Source: a virus. Taken from it: a stretch of DNA of 28,452 bases. The position numbers and the translations under genes were made by a program. Numbering within the stretch: the stretch's first letter is position 1; each line of letters opens with the position of its first letter. The notes under the pieces are model-generated. The model did no database searches, had not been told where the DNA came from, and saw nothing but the letters and a program-made list of their open reading frames with translations. Shown piece after piece: positions 22,314-28,452 of the stretch. The DNA is taken from positions 1-28,452 of the IMG/VR virus record IMGVR_UViG_3300024262_000192. The stretch is one strand, 5' to 3'.

Positions 22314-25100
22314 ATGGGCATAGCCGTCGGTGATCAATACACAATTGGCGAGCGCACCTTGACAGTCCAGGAAATAGTGCATACTACCGACGCTGATGGC
22401 CTGGCTACGGGCTGGGATAGCGGTACTGACTGGTACGGCCAGGTAGCCGTGACCCTGGAGCGATATGTGGGCCAGGCCGAGGCCAATGCCACCGATGAAC
22501 TGCTGTGCATATATGTACTCCGGGATGAGACTGACGCCGATTATTATTCGGTCGGCGTCTGGCACCCTGGCTATGGCCGAGACTTCATCCTGGCCCCAGA
22601 GATGCTACCGATAACTCATACCGTTACTCCCTATTGGATACCAGGGGACGTGACTATCAAAGAGAGCGGTGTGGCGGTGGGGGAGGGGACGGGCGTTACC
22701 GTAGTGGAGATATGGCAGACGCCGGAGGATGGGGCGGTGATGCGCCTGCATTCGGCCAATAAACGGCGCACGGTCGGTGACTATGTTTTTCAGACGGATG
22801 CGAGCGGTGTAGTCAAATGGTACAACGCAAGGACAGCAACCCAGGAGCAGATGTGTTTCATCAAGAAACGGGGCAGCGATACTGATTGGAATGGCGAGGT
22901 CTTCCCGGGCTATCTCCAGGAAATCCGCGTATATTATAAGCAGCAGTATGTGGCATTGGTGGAGGGGGAGGATGCCACACTTGATGTAATCGACCGGACG
23001 GGCAGCCTGAAAGTCTATGGTCCCTCCACTAAGCCATACTATCACGTCGCCCTATTCTATTGGGCGGGATCAAGGGCGGTTGCATATGGGGGCCTAGGAG
23101 GGGCGGGGGAGTGGACATTTACTGATTTAGTTCCTGGCAAATACACATTTGTGATTTACCACCTAATCAACACCTCGACTATTGATAAACACTATCTGCC
23201 CGAGAGAAAGACCACAACTGGCGAGCGGTCGGTATTCGTGCAAGCGGGGGAGACTGCCGAGATAACACTGCCAACGCCTCAATACGTTGCGGCTGCGACG
23301 CAGTTGTGGTGTGGTTATCTCTATGAGGACAATCAAACGCCACTGGCGGGGCAACAGTTGAATATAGTTTCACTCACTGCAGATGATGGCTCTGAAGTCA
23401 GTTCGACCATTACCACCGATAGTGATGGCTACTGGGAGTATGATTATAGTAATGATGAATGGCCGCCCCTTAGTGTGGTCATCGATGATCCGACCTGGGG
23501 AACATTGACATTGCCCCGCGACACTACTTCCGGCTCTGCCTGCGAAGCAATTCTGGGCAGCTACATATTTATCACGCCGCTGGATTATACGGCGCAGTTG
23601 GCAGAGTTAGAGCATGTGGACTTGCCAGAGATACAGATTGACGTCTATGCCAAGAATATAGATACGGGAGACACCTATGCCCTAGAACTATTCGACTGGG
23701 ATTTGCCGGTAGGAATGGTGGGCTGGACAACGGCGGTTGCCCTCCCCAAGTTTCAGTATACCAATTCTCCCACTGGGGCGGGGGGCTACAATACTTTCAA
23801 GTATCAGCTATATATAGAAGATGCACTTAAGTGGGGGGGCGCAGGACACAGCCTTCATAATGTCTATCTGGTTTATACAGTACCATATTCTGATTATGAA
23901 TGGGCGCGGGCGGGGTTTACTTATTCGAAGCAGCAGATATTAGGCAGCCGTATCCACGGGGAGATCAATGTAGAGGATACCACCTCGCTAGTTGGCGCTG
24001 GCAGTCCCGAATTGCAGCGGATGGGGATTGAGCACGGGGATGTCAGCTACCGGCTGGAGCAGCATTATGTCGGATTGACTGATGGCAATGGCGATCCGGT
24101 CAACTTCGGGAGCACCTGCGGCGGCGAGTGTCCCGATTGCCAGTGGGAGTTATGGCCATATCCGAGCAATTCTGTCCTGGGCATCACTTACGGCTATTGT
24201 CCGAATCATAGCCCTATCCTTGATGGGCGCAGTTACTTCCGCAGCTTCCCCCTGCTGTCGGCAGCTAACGGTATAACTGTCCGGCATATCCGCATAAAGC
24301 CGAATCGGGTGCGCTATGCAATGGCCTGCAAGCACTGGTACTACCCTGCGGATTATGATCCGAATACACATTATGATATGGCAGAACACCTGCTGCTGGG
24401 CACATGGGCCGTGGGGGCCTTCACCGATGGCGTTGATAATACGGCCATCGATGATAACCTGGAAGACTTTGATACTATCGGGGTGGACAAGGCGTTCCGG
24501 CCCAAAGTAGTCCCGATAGTGATAGCCCACGATGCGACCTATGCGCTGGACGTGCAGTACCTAGACGGGATTACTGATACCGTAGAGTTCGCCCTAAGCG
24601 CGGGCCAGACGGATATAACGATATTGAATACGGTACCATTCACTGTAGCTGAACAGGAAATAGCCAAGAGTGAAATGCTGCTAATCGCAGACGTGACCGA
24701 CGTTCGCCACACTGGGGGCACCGATACCGATAATAGCTTCCAGGTAGTGGCCGATGTGCCGGCGATACTATGGATGCACCCGCCAACGGGCTCTGCTTAT
24801 CCCGACACGCCATACGCATTGCCGCTATGGATGATAGGATGGGTTGATATGTATACTGATGAGGGCAATATTATGTGGGCGCTTTATAGCGACGGCTCAC
24901 ACCTTTATACTCGCTATCGGCAATCGCCCTATGCGACGTGGTCTGATCCGCAAGAGGTCGTGGCGGGGAGCTATGGACAGGGTGGAATAACTGGAGTTGG
25001 CTTAGAGCTTGTAGTGCAGGGGGTGGCTAATGGTAGCCTTTACCAATGGCATAGTCTTGACGGGGGCGCAACCTGGACTGACGACGGAGAGATTAGCTAA
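22314..25100 (+). CDS. Large distal tail protein with Ig-like and Asp-box regions
   Basis: The 928-aa protein follows the tape measure, where distal-tail and tail-tip proteins lie. It is nearly all beta. Around 330-410 there is a carboxypeptidase-regulatory/Ig-like unit (GYLYEDNQTPLAGQQLNIV, then TTDSDGYWEYDY). A Cys-rich CGGECPDC near 602-609, with further Cys at about 633 and 675, suggests a metal site. The C-terminus has an Asp-box, SLDGGATW, and a related SDGSHLYTRY segment, as in BNR/sialidase beta-propellers. It likely binds host glycans or forms the tip; no catalytic residues are recognisable. The next gene overlaps it by one base (TAATG). Confidence 0.6.
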   Translation: MGIAVGDQYTIGERTLTVQEIVHTTDADGLATGWDSGTDWYGQVAVTLERYVGQAEANATDELLCIYVLRDETDADYYSVGVWHPGYGRDFILAPEMLPITHTVTPYWIPGDVTIKESGVAVGEGTGVTVVEIWQTPEDGAVMRLHSANKRRTVGDYVFQTDASGVVKWYNARTATQEQMCFIKKRGSDTDWNGEVFPGYLQEIRVYYKQQYVALVEGEDATLDVIDRTGSLKVYGPSTKPYYHVALFYWAGSRAVAYGGLGGAGEWTFTDLVPGKYTFVIYHLINTSTIDKHYLPERKTTTGERSVFVQAGETAEITLPTPQYVAAATQLWCGYLYEDNQTPLAGQQLNIVSLTADDGSEVSSTITTDSDGYWEYDYSNDEWPPLSVVIDDPTWGTLTLPRDTTSGSACEAILGSYIFITPLDYTAQLAELEHVDLPEIQIDVYAKNIDTGDTYALELFDWDLPVGMVGWTTAVALPKFQYTNSPTGAGGYNTFKYQLYIEDALKWGGAGHSLHNVYLVYTVPYSDYEWARAGFTYSKQQILGSRIHGEINVEDTTSLVGAGSPELQRMGIEHGDVSYRLEQHYVGLTDGNGDPVNFGSTCGGECPDCQWELWPYPSNSVLGITYGYCPNHSPILDGRSYFRSFPLLSAANGITVRHIRIKPNRVRYAMACKHWYYPADYDPNTHYDMAEHLLLGTWAVGAFTDGVDNTAIDDNLEDFDTIGVDKAFRPKVVPIVIAHDATYALDVQYLDGITDTVEFALSAGQTDITILNTVPFTVAEQEIAKSEMLLIADVTDVRHTGGTDTDNSFQVVADVPAILWMHPPTGSAYPDTPYALPLWMIGWVDMYTDEGNIMWALYSDGSHLYTRYRQSPYATWSDPQEVVAGSYGQGGITGVGLELVVQGVANGSLYQWHSLDGGATWTDDGEIS

Positions 25101-27310
25101 TGGGCCTGCTGCAAGGCATTTGCCGCGTGCAAATAAACTACCAAGATGCTGATGGGATGATTGCCCAGTACGGCCACGGCTTCGGTAAGACCTGGAAGTT
25201 CGATGATGTGAAGCCTGGAGAGATTTGGCATGGCAATCGGGCCCAGGTACAGCGGACACAGGTATGGGATTATGCGGGCGGCGACTGCGAAGTTATACCA
25301 GAGATAGGCGGGGCAGCACCGCGGGGCGTGGCAACACCCTACAATATGACCCTTGATAATTGGACGGTAGAGAGTGGGCTATGGCGGGATACGGTTATCA
25401 CCGGCCAGGCGGATAAGGATTTTCTTTGGTACTATGATGGCAATCCTGACCAGTCTGGCGTAGTGACCAGCGTCGCAGAGTTCTGGCCGAACCTGGCCTT
25501 TTATCTGCGGCATTACTCAATGCCATACAATCAGACAGAGGAAGTCTTCATTAGCATTATCTTCTATGGGAACGATGGCGCGGACGAGCGGCCCAAGGGC
25601 AGTAGCGGGTATTACTACGCTTATTATCTGCCGCTCTTTGCCCCTGACACTTTTAAGTATGCCCGCCTCTGCCGCGTGCTAGCTACGACCTTTGACGCGA
25701 GGCAGGCCCTTGGGCAGGATGGCCTCCAGGTGGCGACCGATACGATTGACGAATGGCAGCGGGGGGCGATGCGGCCTATCGGTCAACAGGAGGCCAGCCT
25801 TGCTGACGCCTTCACCGTAGAGAATACAGACGGGCACCTATTACTGAGTTGGGCAGAGGTAAATGCGACGTGGCTATGGCGGCCTGAGGGTGGTGTGGAA
25901 TTGGAGCGGGGCAAGATTGGCATTGCCGTGCAGGGCCACCCAGTTCAAGTAAGAGTATTACCGATAGAGTACCCGACCTCAGCAACATTGCAGCCATATT
26001 CCAGTCTGACTATACCTTATTGGATGAATGAGACGCACGGCTATTACTTCCTGGGTAGCAGGCCGACGGGCACGGCGATAACAGTAACCGGCAGCGGCGC
26101 GGCAGCCACCAATCCCGACTATCCCAAAATCACTTTTACGGGGCCGAAATACAAGCGGGCAGTCTGCTATGCAGTTTATCAACTGCATGACCCAGAGTTC
26201 ACGGCGGCACGGAGTACTAGTGAGTGGCTATTCGATGGGTCAGAGACCGGGACGCGCCCAGTGATATCGGCGCAGGGGTCAGTGAACAATAGCTGGCGGG
26301 GGGCGAGTTGCGACCTGGAATTGCGTTGCGGACTGGACGAGTTCGTATGGAAGGGGAACGAGAAGGTCACGGTGGATGTGGACTGGGAGACGGTCACGAC
26401 AAGCTATACCCCTGGCGACACCTTCGGCACCGACCGGCAGTTCACTGGCTATATAAAGGAGCAGCATCGGGAGCGGACGCCCGATGACCTGGCCCATGTG
26501 CATTTGCAGTTGCATTGCCAGGATGGGATAGCGGCACGATTGGATGGGAAGAAGAAAATGGCGAACCGGGCAGCGGCGGGCGGGATGGATGCTTATATCT
26601 ACCTGCGCCACCTGCTACTATGCTGTGGAGTAGCTGCGGCTAATATCGACCTGAGTGAATTGATCAGCGCAGGATTGCCTGATCTGGACAGTGGGATACT
26701 GGAAGGCGATCTGCTGTTTGACTATCGCCCAGAAACCGAAGCGGTGATGGCCCTGGATGAGATGGCGCGGTCACTGGGAATGTTTTTTGGAGTAGACAAT
26801 GAAGGAAGCTACTTCGTAAAAGAACGGCCCGAATACGTCGCGGGCACTTCGATCATATCCTTTACACTAGATGATGACACGATAACAACTGCTGATTTCC
26901 TATATCGGGTTACTGCGGAGCGGGGCCATGATGAGTTCCGCAATTATATCCTAGCTATCTGCGGCCAGGGGGCGGAGGTTAGAAATTGGCTGGGAGTTGA
27001 CTGGACGAGTCATGCGATAACGAGTGCGACGGACTTCATGGGCGATGATTGGTGGGAAGTCCTAGTGGAGACTGACAGCACTAACCCAGCACTCATCGGG
27101 CAGAAGCGGATGGACGAGGTTACCAAGCATTGCCGGATTATCGGCTGGGAAAGCCCTGGCAAGGCCGACCTGTGGCCTGATGATTTCGTGAAGGTGCAGG
27201 TGGCGGGCTTGGACGTGGCGACGGATACGGTATTTAAGATTATAGAGAAGAACTGGCAGATAAATGAAGCGGGGGATTATACGAGCAAATTCCTGGGAGC
27301 GGTGGTGTAA
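25100..27310 (+). CDS. Tail-tip / baseplate hub-like protein
   Basis: This 736-aa protein is beta-rich with an aromatic N-terminal part containing FYLRHYSMPYNQTEEVFIS. The last 330 residues (from about 400) carry RGASCDLELRCG, then DRQFTGYIKEQHRERT, HCQDGIAARLDGKKK and LDEMARSLGMFFGVDNEGSYFVKERP. This resembles hub (gp27/Tal-like) proteins: a tube-like domain with a strand swap followed by a second barrel. No peptidase motif is visible. It would close the tail tube and hold the fibres. Overlaps both neighbours by one or a few bases. Confidence 0.6.
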   Translation: MGLLQGICRVQINYQDADGMIAQYGHGFGKTWKFDDVKPGEIWHGNRAQVQRTQVWDYAGGDCEVIPEIGGAAPRGVATPYNMTLDNWTVESGLWRDTVITGQADKDFLWYYDGNPDQSGVVTSVAEFWPNLAFYLRHYSMPYNQTEEVFISIIFYGNDGADERPKGSSGYYYAYYLPLFAPDTFKYARLCRVLATTFDARQALGQDGLQVATDTIDEWQRGAMRPIGQQEASLADAFTVENTDGHLLLSWAEVNATWLWRPEGGVELERGKIGIAVQGHPVQVRVLPIEYPTSATLQPYSSLTIPYWMNETHGYYFLGSRPTGTAITVTGSGAAATNPDYPKITFTGPKYKRAVCYAVYQLHDPEFTAARSTSEWLFDGSETGTRPVISAQGSVNNSWRGASCDLELRCGLDEFVWKGNEKVTVDVDWETVTTSYTPGDTFGTDRQFTGYIKEQHRERTPDDLAHVHLQLHCQDGIAARLDGKKKMANRAAAGGMDAYIYLRHLLLCCGVAAANIDLSELISAGLPDLDSGILEGDLLFDYRPETEAVMALDEMARSLGMFFGVDNEGSYFVKERPEYVAGTSIISFTLDDDTITTADFLYRVTAERGHDEFRNYILAICGQGAEVRNWLGVDWTSHAITSATDFMGDDWWEVLVETDSTNPALIGQKRMDEVTKHCRIIGWESPGKADLWPDDFVKVQVAGLDVATDTVFKIIEKNWQINEAGDYTSKFLGAVV

Positions 27311-27579
27311 TGCCATTAGACAGTCGGGCGGCAAGTCGGGCAACGCGGCGGGGCCTTACTACCGTCGCCGAGCCGCGCCAGCATAGTCGGGCGAGTGCAG
27401 GTGGAGCGGATGTAGGGCGGGCCGTGGCGGGCATTGCCAGCGGCGGCGATGAAAGCGATACTATCATATTTGGACAAAGCAAGTGGGGTACACATAAATG
27501 GGGCGATGGGGGGGCAATAGTCTTCGGACTGTCCCGCTGGGGGCGGCACACCTGGCGGCGCGATGATAGCCCAGCCTAA
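27310..27579 (+). CDS. Small tail protein with FGxSxWGxHxW repeats
   Basis: The 89-aa protein has a basic, Arg/Ala-rich first half. Two copies of the pattern [IV]FGxS[KR]WGxHxW follow, in IIFGQSKWGTHKW and IVFGLSRWGRHTW, separated by GDGGA. Short aromatic repeats like these occur in phage tail-fibre linkers, but I cannot name the family. It is located between the hub and the fibre genes and its start overlaps the hub stop (TAATG). Confidence 0.65.
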   Translation: MPLDSRAASRATRRGLTTVAEPRQHSRASAGGADVGRAVAGIASGGDESDTIIFGQSKWGTHKWGDGGAIVFGLSRWGRHTWRRDDSPA

Positions 27580-27676
27580 CCGACAGAGTGCAAGGGGGAT
27601 TGGATCAAACCAGTGCGATTTGGCTGTACAAGGTGGGGCTATCATTATTGGAAATAATGGGGGCGTGGAGCGATGA
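27563..27676 (+). CDS. Possible 37-aa ORF filling the gap before the fibre gene
   Basis: ATG 27563 opens a frame to TGA 27674 with product MIAQPNRQSARGIGSNQCDL...GGAIIIGNNGGVER. It overlaps the previous gene by 17 nt and ends 3 nt before the next start. The fit to the gap and the Gly/Ile-rich end favour a real small protein, but no RBS is obvious and chance is not excluded. Confidence 0.35.
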   Translation: MIAQPNRQSARGIGSNQCDLAVQGGAIIIGNNGGVER

Positions 27677-27679
27677 TTT

Positions 27680-28452
27680 ATGGCATATACGAAGTTTTCT
27701 GACATGCTAGATGCGGTGACCAATGCGACCTGGACGGCGGCCCAGCATGATAATGAGGTCGAGGGTATTCAGAATGAGTTTGAGGGCCGAATGGAGGACT
27801 TCGGCCTGAATGGGGTCGTATCGGGGATGGCGGGCAGTATATCGGGAACGGATATAGCGATTGCCTCCGGAGTGGCTTATGTGGAGGGCAAGAAGTTCGT
27901 CGGTTCAGATACGGTTAGCTTCACCGGTGAGGCAGCGGATGATTACTATGTCTACGTTGATCCAACCGCTGAGAGTGCGCCATACCTGAAAAAGGCTACA
28001 GCGCCGACTGATGGCGAATTGACTATCTGCAAAGTAACCTGGAGCGGGTCGGCCCTGAGCGCCCTGCAAGACCGGCGCGAATGGGGACTCATAGGTTGGC
28101 AACATTCATACTTCACGGCAGGCAGCGTGACTACTGGCCATAAGGACTTTATCATACTCGACCGCGATATATGGCTACAGGATGTACGGATTTCCGTGAC
28201 GACATTGCCGAGCGCCACCAGCATCATTGTGGATATACACGCAGGGAACGCGGGCAGTGCGCCGGCTACTATCTGGAGCGATACGACCTACCGACCCACT
28301 GTGCCGACGCCAGGGGGTGCGGCTTACACGCCGTACAGCGCCACCGGCTATATCACTACGAACCGCAAGCTAGATGCGGGTGACATCATCGAAATACACG
28401 TTGACCAGGCGGACAATGCGGCGCTAGATTTATCTGTAGTGCTGATTGGCCG
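27680..28452 (+). CDS. Tail fibre-like protein, 3' end outside the window
   Basis: From ATG 27680 (GTGGAG about 9 nt upstream) the frame stays open to the window edge, giving 257 residues. It starts MAYTKFSDMLDAVTNATWTA, then a helical trimer-like segment (HDNEVEGIQNEFEGRMEDFG). A region typical of fibre/appendage N-termini follows: GMAGSISGTDIAIASGVAYVEGKKF, DYYVYVDPTAESAPYLKKA and LQDRREWGLIGW. A beta-sandwich begins near residue 145. Its position after the hub supports a receptor-binding or fibre role. Confidence 0.65.
   Translation, partial: MAYTKFSDMLDAVTNATWTAAQHDNEVEGIQNEFEGRMEDFGLNGVVSGMAGSISGTDIAIASGVAYVEGKKFVGSDTVSFTGEAADDYYVYVDPTAESAPYLKKATAPTDGELTICKVTWSGSALSALQDRREWGLIGWQHSYFTAGSVTTGHKDFIILDRDIWLQDVRISVTTLPSATSIIVDIHAGNAGSAPATIWSDTTYRPTVPTPGGAAYTPYSATGYITTNRKLDAGDIIEIHVDQADNAALDLSVVLIG

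Noticed and set aside
1-28452. CRISPR array, insertion sequence, integrase or rRNA genes
   Set aside because: I found no regularly spaced repeat-spacer array, no transposase or integrase motifs and no rRNA-like sequence on either strand.

Overview
The window is the late (packaging, head and tail) region of a long-tailed siphovirus-like double-stranded DNA phage or prophage. Every confident gene lies on the + strand. The likely host is a diderm bacterium of the Armatimonadota. That inference rests mainly on the pseudopilin at 11007-11750: its N-terminal segment, with [10 protein letters not shown] after the hydrophobic helix, followed by CLSNVKQL, is the form I associate with Armatimonadota DUF1559-type pseudopilins. 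Secreted DUF4091-type proteins also fit such a host.

Region 1-1473 is accessory and largely RNA. It holds an operator-like cluster of ATGGACACG sites, a small exported protein, and a NUMOD3 scrap of a homing endonuclease. Two unusual structured RNA elements follow. The first (839-942) carries both ends of a tmRNA: a 7-bp acceptor stem with G3:U70, an encoded CCA, a T-arm, the GGAC linker and an 8-bp P2-like helix. Only about 36 nt remain where a tmRNA normally has its tag ORF and pseudoknots. The second (1007-1289) starts like tRNA-Leu, ends with the matching acceptor strand, and contains segments resembling the tRNA-Leu group I intron core. A 12-bp direct repeat (985-996 and 1286-1297) brackets the second element.

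Region 1474-3190 is a DNA-modification mosaic. A ParB-domain protein is followed by an intact cytosine-5 methyltransferase. Next comes an inverted scrap of a Vsr-like endonuclease, which abuts, at about 3019, the C-terminal tail of an N4/N6 methyltransferase. The arrangement suggests a ParB-methyltransferase gene invaded by a dcm-vsr cassette.

Region 3174-10564 is packaging and head: small and large terminase, a portal-MuF fusion, an HK97-type prohead protease with an extra C-terminal domain, the major capsid protein with its own terminator, and a small probable head protein.

Region 10694-15992 is a cargo island placed between the capsid and connector genes. It encodes a small protein, the pseudopilin, a secreted DUF4091-like protein, a glutamyl-tRNA-synthetase-like protein of about Glu-Q-RS size, a clan GH-A-like glycosidase and a small unknown protein. 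Stop/start overlaps couple several of these genes.

Region 15999-28452 is connector and tail: gp6-like connector, head-tail joining protein, gp10-like protein, tail terminator, a rho-independent terminator and the tube protein. The tail assembly chaperone pair follows; it uses a canonical -1 slippery heptamer, GGGAAAC, to make a G-T fusion. Then come the tape measure, two very large tail-tip proteins, a small repeat protein, a possible 37-aa ORF and a fibre-like gene running off the right edge.
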